The notes beneath the pieces were generated by a model. That model was not told the origin of the DNA and did not search any database. It saw only the letters and a list, made by a program, of their open reading frames with translations. DNA of 64,000 nucleotides from positions 2,108,001 through 2,172,000 of the forward strand of contig JBBAAO010000001.1 in the NCBI GenBank assembly GCA_041658205.1. Direction: 5' to 3'. The translations under genes and the position numbers were made by a program. Source of the stretch: Bacteroidota bacterium. Its GTDB lineage: Bacteria; Bacteroidota; Ignavibacteria; UBA10030; UBA8401. Shown piece by piece: positions 26,849-35,024 of the stretch. Position 1 is the first letter of the stretch, and every line of letters starts with the position of its first letter.

Positions 26849-28981
26849 TTATTGAGCGTCCTTTTCCTTGGATTCTTTCTCTTCCTTGGATAATTCCTGT
26901 TCCTTAATCCTTCGCAATTCCAACGGATGTTCGTCGGCCATCTCCTCTTCTGAAATTGTTCCTTTCCACCAGGCAAGATTCATCGGATAGATATCCGGAT
27001 TAAAGATAATGAAATAGAAATGCCACACAATAATTGCCAACGTTGCCAGCCATGCTTCGTAATAATGAACAACCCGTGCAACATCCCACCACGATTTTCC
27101 AATAATATTGATAAATGTTACATCAAACCAAAGAATAAACCCGGTAAACCCCATCACCATCGTTCCCCAGATCAACGCCCAATATTCCGCTTTTTCAATG
27201 TAACTGAATCGGTCAAGCAACGGTTTTTCCTTCGTAATGCCAAGATTGTATTTCGCTACATTCAGCGCATCATACACATCGGAAATCTTTGGTAATAAAT
27301 CGCGAATCAACTGTTTACCGCGGGGAACAACGAAGATATAATAGATATGATATAACGAAGCCAAAATGATAATCACCGCAGAGGTGCGATGGATAATCCC
27401 ACGAATATCGAATACTGATTCACTGATGGACCGGATGCTGACAACCCACCATGCATCGGGATACCGAAGCATGAATCCTGTCAACACTAGCGTGATGAAA
27501 CTCAGTGCGAGCGCACCATGCTGGAATCGTTCGTTCAACGTCATTCGGACATATAAACTGTGTCCGATCTCATCCTCTTCGTAATCATAACCATGACGGC
27601 GATGACGTAAACGGCGTTTTGATTTGCGTCTGAAGTCGAGAAGATTGTGAATGGCCATTCCACCAATCGTCACAACAATCAATACAACATACAGATTCGA
27701 CACAAAATAAATCAATTCATCTTCACTGTCCGACTGTGTGGTAATGTGTACTGCACCAACGGCAAAATTCTGTCCGGCTCCCGGATGACATTTTCCACAG
27801 GTGACGGCGAGATTGGATTTATGCACCCGTGAAAGTGAATCGCTCGACGGAAGAATATCGTGGAATCCATGGCAGCTTGCACAGTTTGCCGCTTCTTTGC
27901 TTCCGGATTTTACCGCAAGTCCATGATAACTATCATTGAATGTTTTTGCCCTACCGGTTGGAAGTCCGAATTTTTCGGACATCTTTACAGAACTATGACA
28001 GGGTGAACAGACTTCCTCAGAAACGTGTAATTTCGAAACAGGAGAATTCGGATCTTTTGTGCTTAATAATTTATGTTCTCCATGACAATCCGTACAGACC
28101 GGAGATGCATTATTTCCTTTTGCAAACGCTTTTGCGTGAATACTTGTTTTATATGTCTTAACAATATCCGCATGACACTGCGAACAGGTGGCGGGAATAT
28201 TATGTTTATTGACTTTTGAATCTGCATGAGAACCTTTTTGCATATCATGACTGCTATGACAACTCACACAATTAGCCGCTTTACCATTTCCTGCTTTCAA
28301 TGCTTTCGCATGAACGCTCTGTTCGTATGCATGAACGAATTCAGAAGCAACATCCTGTGTTGATTCTTTTTTTCCATGGCACGTTATACACATTTTTTCT
28401 TGCGCCACTTTTACGGCCACGGTATCTTTTCGCGCACCATTTGTCGGCATCAATACCGAATGGCACTTGACGCAGTTTGGAGCATTCGGAACTTTTGCCG
28501 CAAGAGCATCTCCGTGTGCTGATTTTAAAAACTTTTCTTTTTCACCGGCATGACATGTTCCGCAAGCATTCACAATATTAGCACGATTGAATTTTGATCC
28601 TTCCACTTTCGGAGAGACTACGTCATGTTTACCGTGACATTGTTTACAATTCTTACTCGGATCGGAGGTTGGGCTAAGAACTGTTTTGTGAAATTTATGC
28701 TTTTGTACATCTTTTTGATGGCACGTTGCACATTGAACAGGCTGAATTGTTTCCTTGTGAGGAATATTATTTGGATCAAATCCGGTATGGCAGGTAGTGC
28801 AATTGAATTTTTTGTGCGGTGAATTTTTTAGGTGGTCGTCATTGACAAACAGCGAAATGGTTTTCCCGTTTTTCTCCATCGTTAAAGAGTTGTCCGAATG
28901 ACATGCAAGACAATCTTCTTTCGTTTGGGAAATTGCTGTGAGGTTGAAAAGAAAGAGAAAAGGAAGTATGCGTAAAAACAT
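26849..28981 (-). CDS. 13-haem cytochrome c fused to a b-type membrane cytochrome (CbcL-like paralogue)
   Basis: 710 residues. Signal peptide (MFLRILPFLFLFNLTAIS), 13 CXXCH motifs to about residue 395, then a membrane domain with about five helices and candidate b-haem His residues (HGALALSFITLVLTGFMLRY, IIHRTSAVIIILASLYHIYYIF, VVHYYEAWLATLAIIVWHFYFIIF). Both CbcL-like proteins start with the same block, CLACH..N.LTMEKNGK.I.LFV....., and share C.TCH.GFDPNN(I/L)PHKETI.PVQC.TCH. The charged C-terminus (ELSKEEKESKEKDAQ) is cytoplasmic. First gene of the P1 transcription unit, which runs through the 19-haem, NapC-like, Rieske, b and 11-haem genes. Confidence 0.88.
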   Translation of the reverse strand: MFLRILPFLFLFNLTAISQTKEDCLACHSDNSLTMEKNGKTISLFVNDDHLKNSPHKKFNCTTCHTGFDPNNIPHKETIQPVQCATCHQKDVQKHKFHKTVLSPTSDPSKNCKQCHGKHDVVSPKVEGSKFNRANIVNACGTCHAGEKEKFLKSAHGDALAAKVPNAPNCVKCHSVLMPTNGARKDTVAVKVAQEKMCITCHGKKESTQDVASEFVHAYEQSVHAKALKAGNGKAANCVSCHSSHDMQKGSHADSKVNKHNIPATCSQCHADIVKTYKTSIHAKAFAKGNNASPVCTDCHGEHKLLSTKDPNSPVSKLHVSEEVCSPCHSSVKMSEKFGLPTGRAKTFNDSYHGLAVKSGSKEAANCASCHGFHDILPSSDSLSRVHKSNLAVTCGKCHPGAGQNFAVGAVHITTQSDSEDELIYFVSNLYVVLIVVTIGGMAIHNLLDFRRKSKRRLRHRRHGYDYEEDEIGHSLYVRMTLNERFQHGALALSFITLVLTGFMLRYPDAWWVVSIRSISESVFDIRGIIHRTSAVIIILASLYHIYYIFVVPRGKQLIRDLLPKISDVYDALNVAKYNLGITKEKPLLDRFSYIEKAEYWALIWGTMVMGFTGFILWFDVTFINIIGKSWWDVARVVHYYEAWLATLAIIVWHFYFIIFNPDIYPMNLAWWKGTISEEEMADEHPLELRRIKEQELSKEEKESKEKDAQ

Positions 28982-29044
28982 CTGGTATGCCTTAATTATC
29001 GTCTAAAGATCTTGAAAAAAACCTGAAAACACTGCACATCAAGA

Positions 29045-29089
29045 GACAAAGATTGTGCCGTCTATTTTCGATTAAAAATTCAACATTTT
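29045..29089 (-). promoter_or_regulatory. Putative sigma-54 promoter P1 with upstream AT-rich box
   Basis: Minus strand CGGCACAATCTTTGTC (29045-29060): -24 GGCAC is perfect, while -12 reads TTTGT rather than TTTGC. Predicted start near 29034, about 53 nt before the ATG at 28981. AAAATGTTGAATTTT (minus strand, 29075-29089), identical to the box at P3, lies 14 bp upstream of the -24 element. The remaining non-coding DNA between 28982 and 29373 shows nothing else recognisable. Confidence 0.65.
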
Positions 29090-29373
29090 TGTTGGTTATT
29101 TTTTCAATTTTGACTCAATCTTATATTGCTTTTCTATAAATGAGAGGATTTTCACTGATTGAAGTAAATGTATAGAATATTCAGACAAATTACTCCGATT
29201 TAACAATGCGTTTCTCATTTTATTATGTTTCAAAAGGATGAATTCTTTTCGGAAAAAACGAGTAGAAAATACTGAGGTAAGAATACTCTATATCACTACA
29301 GAAAGTATATGTGGAAGAACAAAATACAGCACGGGGACACTTTTTCGAAAGGATTTCAGAATTGATTTTCTAG

Positions 29374-29447
29374 TACACTCGTCGGGAGTCGAACCCGAAA
29401 CCTTCGGCTTCGGAGGCCGACGCTCTATCCAATTGAGCTACGAGTGC
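29374..29447 (-). tRNA. tRNA-Arg (anticodon CCG)
   Basis: 74-nt cloverleaf on the minus strand: acceptor GCACTCG pairing with CGAGTGT (terminal G-U), D arm GCTC/GAGC, anticodon stem TCGGC/GCCGA with loop CTCCGAA (anticodon CCG, reading CGG), and T arm TCGGG-TTCGACT-CCCGA. Discriminator A; CCA is not encoded. Confidence 0.93.
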
Positions 29448-29523
29448 AGGTTTGTATTCCTAATTTACAAGAATCAAAATTAGGGAACAATATAATTCTC
29501 ATCTTCAAAGAAGTGATATATTA

Positions 29524-29699
29524 TTAGAAGTGATCTCAAAAATGAATTTTATTGTCATTCTCTACGAGTCGTAGACCGAACGAAGTCCCAAAGGGACGAA
29601 TGAGGAATCTCGTTTTTATAATTGAAAACAAAATCGAGATTTCTCGATGCTTCGCATCTCGAAATGACAATGATTAGGTATTTTTGAGACTACTTCTAA
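29524..29699. repeat. Terminal-inverted-repeat (MITE-like) element, copy B
   Basis: 176 bp with the best-preserved ends: TTAGAAGTGATCTCAAAAAT and, as reverse complement of the right end, TTAGAAGTAGTCTCAAAAAT (18 of 20 identical). The interior shares TTTATTGTCATTC, the AATCTCGTTTTTATAATTGA spacer and the right palindrome arm with copy A, plus an insertion near 29560-29600. It lies between tRNA-Arg and the sialate esterase gene. Confidence 0.7.
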
Positions 29700-29749
29700 T
29701 GAAAGAATATTTCGTCCCTAACGGGACTTGACAATTGATTCGCTTGATT

Positions 29750-29850
29750 TTCTACAAATATCTCGTCTCTACCGGGACATCGGAACAAGCAAATGAGTCC
29801 AGGATTTTATCGGTTTTAAAAAGCACCGTAGGCACGTAATATTTGTAGAA
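29750..29850. repeat. Palindromic intergenic repeat with 12-bp perfect terminal inverted repeats
   Basis: TTCTACAAATAT at 29750-29761 and its exact complement ATATTTGTAGAA at 29839-29850 bound a 101-bp segment containing CTCTACCGGGAC and GCACCGTAGGCACG. A related fragment (ATTTCGTCCCTAACGGGACTT) lies just upstream at 29708. It has the look of a REP-like element. Nothing protein-coding is seen in 29700-29950. Confidence 0.55.
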
Positions 29851-29950
29851 CATTACAATTTCCAAATTGAGAGTCCCTTTAGGTCGACGACTCGACTCGT
29901 CGAAGATGAGATAAGAAGAATTTTCAGTTTTGCGTAACATCAGTTACTTA

Positions 29951-31954
29951 TTATTTACTCCATTGATCGGTCCTGAAGGAAGATGCGGGAAGTCCGTATT
30001 TATTGAACAACGTCCCCTCTACAATATTATGCCATGCGTACCGTACCGCAATTGGATGAAGAACCTCTGCGGAAGTGACAATTAATTTATCTTTTTTCAC
30101 AATTACTGTTGCAGGTTTAAAAATGCTATCCTCTCCAGCAATTTGAACGTAATGTTTATTATTTTTAAGTATTAACCTTAATCCATCCGCATGATCAAAA
30201 CTAATAATGATTGTGTTTTTAGAAATTTTGAATGATTTATACAACGGACCTGAATATTGCTTCTTCTTTTTATAATCCTTTGCCAGTGCCCATCGTGCAA
30301 GACGTTCACCCACTTCCTGTTTCTGTTTAGGATGAATATCTGAACTGTCCCCGATATCCATCGTCACGACCATTCCCGTTCCGGGAACAGAGAGCGTTTG
30401 AAATTGTGCTTCCCGTAAAAATTGTGACGGCGTCCTGTCCCCATATTGGAACGGAGCGATTTGAACAAAATAGAACGGAAAATTAATTTTCCAATCTTCT
30501 CTCCAATTTTTGATCATCAATGAAAACAATGCTTTGTATACTTCCGGCTTCCGGGTATTGCCTTCCCCTTGATACCATATCGCCCCTTTGATTGTGTATG
30601 GAATTAATGGTGCGATCATGCCATTATAGAGAGCAGTAGGCATTTGAAAAGAGACTTCCAATCCCAGCGGTGGACGGTGTTCAAGCTCATTAGTTGTGAG
30701 ACTGAACAGATACAATTTATTATCTCTGAATTCCGCTGCGGGCATATATTTCCATTCACCAGTAAGAGAAATTTTTTCTTCGCTTTCGGCAGGATGAACA
30801 TTCATTTCAGCACCAGGACCGTACAACCCTCCCCCTGCAATTAGATCAATCACCCGCACGGCGATGGAAAGAATGGAATCCTGAATTATTCCGGCAGGAA
30901 GAGTGTATTTTCGCAAGACATTCCAACCGGAACCTGTGTCCACTCCTCCCACATTGATGCCGTTAACATACGTCGCATCGTAATCATCAATCGGTCCGAG
31001 TTCCATGATCAGCTCTTTATTCCGCCATTCGTTCGGTATCTGAATCTGTTTTCGGAACCAGATGACACCGTTAAAATTTCCAACCTGTGTCTCTTCCCAA
31101 AGTGTCGGAAGATCCATGCGTGCCCAGCTGCTGTCCTGGTAATTTTTTCCCGTCACAATGGAATCATTCAAATCCAGCGATTTCCAATTAGTGGTGATCC
31201 TTCGTTGTTCCACATCGAGAATTTTATGCGATTCCATCCATGAGATAAATATTTCGTAATCTCTTTTGCTCTTCGCAACCTGTTCGGAAAAATTCTTATA
31301 ATCTTCATGCATCGATATGTATAGTTCGTTTGTCCATGCCTCAACAGGAGTTCCTCCCCACGTCGACTGAATCAAACCAATCGGTACCTTTAGTTCGTGA
31401 AACAGATTTCTTCCAAAAAAATACCCAGCCGCGCTGAATGATGCCGCCGTTGCGGGTGTGCACACCTGCCAAGTACCGGTGCAATTAAACTGCGGCGTTG
31501 AGGCAATCGTCCGCTTTACGGTAAACAGTCTGATCATAGGATAGTTTGCTTCCCGCAGTGCGCTCACGGTATCAGTCGGAGGCCATCCTTCCACCGGCAT
31601 ATCCATATTGGACTGGCCGGAACAAATCCATACTTCGCCAATTAACACGTTAGTATAGACGATCGTTGAATCGCCAATACGCAGATTCACAGTGTATGGA
31701 CCGCCGGCTTTAGGGGTTGAAATAAACGTTTTCCATGCACTATCGGCGCCAACAACTGCTTTCCCCTTTGCTCCCCACGATGTTGATATATCGACATTCT
31801 GCTTCGGAACAGCCCTGCCCCAGATTGGAACGCTGGACTTTTGCTGAAGGACCATATTAGTGGAAAATATCGCCGGCATTTGCAAATAGTCAGTGGAATC
31901 AGACTGAGCTGAAACGAGTGCAAAACAAATAACTATGCTGAAGAATAATTTCAT
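29951..31954 (-). CDS. Secreted sialate O-acetylesterase-like SGNH hydrolase
   Basis: 667 residues, signal peptide MKLFFSIVICFALVSA. The first domain has QMPAIFSTNMVLQQKSSVPIWG, then GEVWICSGQSNMDMPVEG, the SASA/DUF303 nucleophile block (Ser in GQSNM). GLIQSTWGGTPVEAWT and AIWYQGEGNT follow, and DIHPKQKQEVGERLARWAL supplies the Asp-x-x-His pair. An inserted galactose-binding-like beta-sandwich (about 285-375: VIWFRKQIQIP...DDYDATYVNGINVG) is usual in this family. It would remove acetyl esters from sialic acids or plant polysaccharides. No T9SS tail is seen. It stands alone between repeats. Confidence 0.9.
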   Translation of the reverse strand: MKLFFSIVICFALVSAQSDSTDYLQMPAIFSTNMVLQQKSSVPIWGRAVPKQNVDISTSWGAKGKAVVGADSAWKTFISTPKAGGPYTVNLRIGDSTIVYTNVLIGEVWICSGQSNMDMPVEGWPPTDTVSALREANYPMIRLFTVKRTIASTPQFNCTGTWQVCTPATAASFSAAGYFFGRNLFHELKVPIGLIQSTWGGTPVEAWTNELYISMHEDYKNFSEQVAKSKRDYEIFISWMESHKILDVEQRRITTNWKSLDLNDSIVTGKNYQDSSWARMDLPTLWEETQVGNFNGVIWFRKQIQIPNEWRNKELIMELGPIDDYDATYVNGINVGGVDTGSGWNVLRKYTLPAGIIQDSILSIAVRVIDLIAGGGLYGPGAEMNVHPAESEEKISLTGEWKYMPAAEFRDNKLYLFSLTTNELEHRPPLGLEVSFQMPTALYNGMIAPLIPYTIKGAIWYQGEGNTRKPEVYKALFSLMIKNWREDWKINFPFYFVQIAPFQYGDRTPSQFLREAQFQTLSVPGTGMVVTMDIGDSSDIHPKQKQEVGERLARWALAKDYKKKKQYSGPLYKSFKISKNTIIISFDHADGLRLILKNNKHYVQIAGEDSIFKPATVIVKKDKLIVTSAEVLHPIAVRYAWHNIVEGTLFNKYGLPASSFRTDQWSK

Positions 31955-32310
31955 AAGCGTGAGGATTATGTGATAGTGAGTAACGGGGACTTTTTCAAAT
32001 ACAGAAATGAACGGAAAGTCACTGTTTGTATAATTTATATTGTATCAGATTTTTTTCCTCTATGCAATCACACGAACGTGTTATTTTCTTAACTCACTGG
32101 AAATACTATTTAACTGATGTGATACATTGCGATGGAATCAAAAAAATAAATGTTATATCAAATGAGTGACAAACTACCGAGACAGAATAGCAACAAAAAA
32201 AACCTCCGACATCAACGATATATAACGATACGTCTTATCAGAAAATTACATTGTCCTGTATAGTACGGACTCCTTTATGTACAAACAATAATTTATTCGT
32301 ATATTTATTA
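31955..32310. other. Non-coding AT-rich stretch
   Basis: 356 bp between the divergent sialate esterase and the repeat upstream of the PhnA-like gene. I see no conserved frame, RNA or clear promoter in it. Confidence 0.5.
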
Positions 32311-32483
32311 AAAGTTTCTGTAACTACTCAGCAGAATTACATAAAAATTCAAAAACATGCCGCCAAAACACGTAAGTGCGCAAAAAGAATTTGAGTCATT
32401 ATCCCAAAAAGGTTGGTTCTATTTTGTGTTTTCGTGTTTTAGTGGCAAAAAATCATAACCGCTGAGAAGTTACAAGTTTCTTT
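32311..32483. repeat. Inverted-repeat element upstream of the PhnA-like gene
   Basis: GTAACTACTCAGC at 32320-32332 and GCTGAGAAGTTAC at 32461-32473 are inverted repeats with one mismatch; similarity continues outward (AAAGTTTCT / AGTTTCTTT). The interior has GCCAAAACACGTAAG and TTCGTGTTTTAGTGGC, a second inverted pair of a type common in this phylum's intergenic repeats. A partial copy lies at 32933-33040. Confidence 0.6.
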
Positions 32484-32535
32484 AAAAAATCAGATTATGG
32501 AAGTACCAATAAATTTCAAAAAATAAAGGATAAAA

Positions 32536-32892
32536 ATGAGCAGCGAACAAAAATGTCCAAAATGCAATTCTGAACATGTATACCAAGATATGAATTTATG
32601 GGTTTGCCCTGAATGTTTTCATGAATGGGATCCTTCTGAACTGGCAAAAGCAGTTGAAGAAGAGACACAAACAACGACATTTCTCGATTCGAATGGAATT
32701 ATTCTTAATAATGGAGATACTGTAACAGTAATCAAAGATTTAAAAGTAAAAGGCTCTCCATCGGGAATTAAAGTCGGAACAAAGGTAAAGAATATCCGTT
32801 TAGTTGAAAGCAATGATGGCCACAATATTTCTTGTAAAATCGATGGGATCGGAGCGATGTTTTTGAAATCAGAATTTGTTAAGAAAGCATAA
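32536..32892 (+). CDS. PhnA/YjdM-family zinc-ribbon protein
   Basis: 118 residues, full family length. An N-terminal zinc ribbon ([25 protein letters not shown]) is followed by the YjdM/PhnA beta domain with [40 protein letters not shown] and a C-terminal [20 protein letters not shown]. Despite the PhnA name the family has no proven role in phosphonate metabolism. AAAGGAT precedes the ATG by five bases. It is the only gene between two copies of an inverted-repeat element. Confidence 0.93.
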   Translation: MSSEQKCPKCNSEHVYQDMNLWVCPECFHEWDPSELAKAVEEETQTTTFLDSNGIILNNGDTVTVIKDLKVKGSPSGIKVGTKVKNIRLVESNDGHNISCKIDGIGAMFLKSEFVKKA

Positions 32893-32932
32893 TATCTTCT
32901 TATATGCGATACGTTCTGAAATAAAAAAGGGA

Positions 32933-33040
32933 GTAACTACTCAGCAGAATTATATAAAAATTCAAAACCGTGCCACCAAATCCCGCCAAACAACTAGTCG
33001 GGCAGGCACGAAAACACGAAAGTGCGCAAAAAGAATTTGA
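32933..33040. repeat. Partial copy of the GTAACTACTCAGC element
   Basis: Shares GTAACTACTCAGCAGAATTA, ATAAAAATTCAAAA and GTGCGCAAAAAGAATTTGA with 32320-32395, in direct orientation, with an inner insertion containing CCCGCC/GGCAGG. The right terminal inverted repeat is absent, so it is truncated. Confidence 0.6.
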
Positions 33041-33096
33041 ACCTAATTAACTATAATTTGCAAATCTGTAAATGATTTTACGGCATATTTTCAATG

Positions 33097-34329
33097 CTAT
33101 TTCAGCAATATTATTTTTTTAATCTCATAATATTCATTCGCACAAAATCTTAAAAAATAGATGCCACTTGGAAGATTTTCTGCATTAATTGATTGAGTGT
33201 ATATACCTTTTGACTTATTCTCGGAAAGAATATATTGTACGTGTCTCCCGAGAATATCTATTAATTCGAGTTTTACGAATGCATCCGACTTAAGACTATA
33301 CACGAAGGATGTCGTCGGATTGAATGGATTGGGATATGCATTTGAGATTGAATATTCAAGTTGAATATTTGAAGATTTGACAATCCCATTTTGCGTTCCT
33401 TGAATGATATATTTAAAAGCGTAATACATTGGTTTGCTAAAGCGATAATGCATTGAATTTCCAGCCCAGTTTAGAACACCAATCGAGAAATATGATACAT
33501 TATCCGATAAAAATAGTGAACTACCACTTTGTCCTTCTATACCGTTGATATTGTAACCAATGCCATCTTTATTTATTACGTCCAAAATCCCATAATTGTA
33601 ATACAATGTGTCCCCATTGAATATTCTTGTAGAATCGTCTCTATCAATGGTTCCTGGATAACTAAATTTATGCAACACTTTGTTTTTTAAGGAACTGTCT
33701 TGTTGATAGAATGATATTCCTATCCATCCAATTGACAATCCTATAGGTTCACGAACTTTGATAAGGGCTACATCTTGAGAAAGATAATAGTCATCTATGT
33801 TTATTTTAGGAATTATATAAGTAGAACTGAATGACTTGTTCAGTAATTGGTTCTCTTTACCATTATCAAACCCTGGGATGACCAATACACTATCTATAAA
33901 TGATGAAATATTGGTTGAATCGAAAATGTTATAGAGACAATGACTAGCTGTTAAAACTAGATCTTTTGAAACCAATATCCCACTGCACGTAGGAAATGAT
34001 TGACCATTTTTGTAAGCGATTATTTTTACTGCAGTTCGAATTGGATAATCTGAAACAGAGAAGAGTTTTTGCGCTGGAGTAAAATCGGTGAACCCTGCAC
34101 CCGGAAAAACATTAGATGGTTTTATCAACGGTAAATGAGATAATCCAGACAGCGAACCTATGTTCCACTGTGTATTTTCAGATATTTTACTTTTATCATA
34201 TATCTGAGGCGGTATAATTTTGATTGTGTGGGATCTTACATCAAAAGAAACCAATGTATCATTCTGAGAAAATGATATTTGATTAATTAAAACTAAGAAG
34301 AAAATAGAAAGTCCTAAGGTCAGTTTCAT
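33097..34329 (-). CDS. Secreted trypsin-like serine protease with T9SS sorting domain
   Basis: 410 residues with a signal peptide (MKLTLGLSIFFLVLINQISFS). The S1-type protease core has an intact triad: LTASHC (His130), SQDVALIKV (Asp186) and GQSGSS (Ser268, in place of GDSGGP). The C-terminal 85 residues form a type A T9SS signal: ISNAYPNPFNPTTSFVYSL, LIDILGRHV, GIYFLRF and final KKIILLK. Predicted to be exported through the T9SS and either released or attached at the surface. The gene stands alone, next to a tRNA. Confidence 0.88.
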   Translation of the reverse strand: MKLTLGLSIFFLVLINQISFSQNDTLVSFDVRSHTIKIIPPQIYDKSKISENTQWNIGSLSGLSHLPLIKPSNVFPGAGFTDFTPAQKLFSVSDYPIRTAVKIIAYKNGQSFPTCSGILVSKDLVLTASHCLYNIFDSTNISSFIDSVLVIPGFDNGKENQLLNKSFSSTYIIPKINIDDYYLSQDVALIKVREPIGLSIGWIGISFYQQDSSLKNKVLHKFSYPGTIDRDDSTRIFNGDTLYYNYGILDVINKDGIGYNINGIEGQSGSSLFLSDNVSYFSIGVLNWAGNSMHYRFSKPMYYAFKYIIQGTQNGIVKSSNIQLEYSISNAYPNPFNPTTSFVYSLKSDAFVKLELIDILGRHVQYILSENKSKGIYTQSINAENLPSGIYFLRFCANEYYEIKKIILLK

Positions 34330-34437
34330 CTGTTGTCCGAACTATTCTGTTCATAGAAAATTGGATGATATTCTTATTTCAGGACTACATTTCAGCTACA
34401 AAAAATCGCCTTTCGGCGATAAATTGTGAAACCATTG

Positions 34438-34511
34438 TACACCCGGAGGGATTTGAACCCCCAACCCTCAGATTCGAAGTCTGATGCTCTATCCAGTTGA
34501 GCTACGGATGC
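34438..34511 (-). tRNA. tRNA-Arg (anticodon TCG)
   Basis: 74-nt cloverleaf on the minus strand: acceptor GCATCCG with CGGGTGT, D arm GCTC/GAGC, anticodon stem TCAGA/TCTGA with loop CTTCGAA (anticodon TCG, reading CGA), and T arm GGGGG-TTCAAAT-CCCTC. CCA is not encoded. Its 5' end is repeated three times upstream. Confidence 0.92.
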
Positions 34512-34810
34512 ATTATTTTTTGAATTTGAACCCAAAGCGAAACCCCCTTGGGGTTGAGCTACGGATGCAAAAGCGAATATTTTTCTTTATAGATTCCGCA
34601 TTCGCTGTGCTCTGCGGTTCCGCTTTTTGAATCCCGTTCAGGTGGAATCCAGAAACGGGAGATTCTCAAAACTTCTGCCACTCGCTCCGCTCGTGGGAAG
34701 TTTTGGAAGTTGAACTACGGATGCAAATTTTTTCTAAAAATCTTAAAGCGAAATCCCTTTGGGATTGCTTGTCCGCCATGCTTCACCTTTTGGCGGGAAC
34801 TACGGATGCG
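34512..34810. repeat. Array of tRNA-Arg 5'-end fragments separated by palindromes
   Basis: The tRNA 5' end (plus strand TTGAGCTACGGATGCA, 34498-34513) recurs at 34554-34569 (exact), 34709-34727 (TTGAACTACGGATGCAAA) and 34797-34810 (GAACTACGGATGCG). Between copies lie palindromic segments: AACCCCCTTGGGGTT, CCACTCGCTCCGCTCGTGG, and AATCCCTTTGGGATT with CCGCCATGCTTCACCTTTTGGCGG. The first copy also keeps TTTGAACCC from the T arm. No intact second tRNA is present. Confidence 0.65.
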
Positions 34811-34930
34811 TTAAATTTGAAACGAATGTGAAACAATATACAAAATAATGAAAATCAGTGCAAGAAATAGAGATTGAATTCTGAAATAGTAGAGGAAATC
34901 GCTCCTTAGTTTTTAAATTTTTCCGCTGTA

Positions 34931-34955
34931 CGGAGTCCCGTACTGCGGGACTCCG
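34931..34955 (-). terminator. Hairpin after the dockerin/T9SS protein gene
   Basis: CGGAGTCCCG and CGGGACTCCG form a perfect 10-bp stem with a 5-nt loop, 70 bp after the stop codon at 35025. The T tract is weak on both strands, so termination is only probable. Confidence 0.45.
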
Positions 34956-35024
34956 CCTAAAAACAGCTCGTAATAACTAAATGTTGAAAACAGCTTCTCG
35001 TATTATTAATCTTATGCCTTGTTA

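Noticed and set aside
29238..29483. An 81-codon plus-strand open frame over tRNA-Arg
   Set aside because: It reads the tRNA antisense (SSGVEPETFGFGGRRSIQLSYECR), a common artefact.
32536..32892. Phosphonate metabolism gene
   Set aside because: The family name PhnA is historical; no phn genes are nearby and the family has no proven phosphonate role.
34554..34810. Additional tRNA genes upstream of tRNA-Arg(TCG)
   Set aside because: Only the acceptor/D-arm end is repeated; anticodon and T arms are missing, so no cloverleaf can form.
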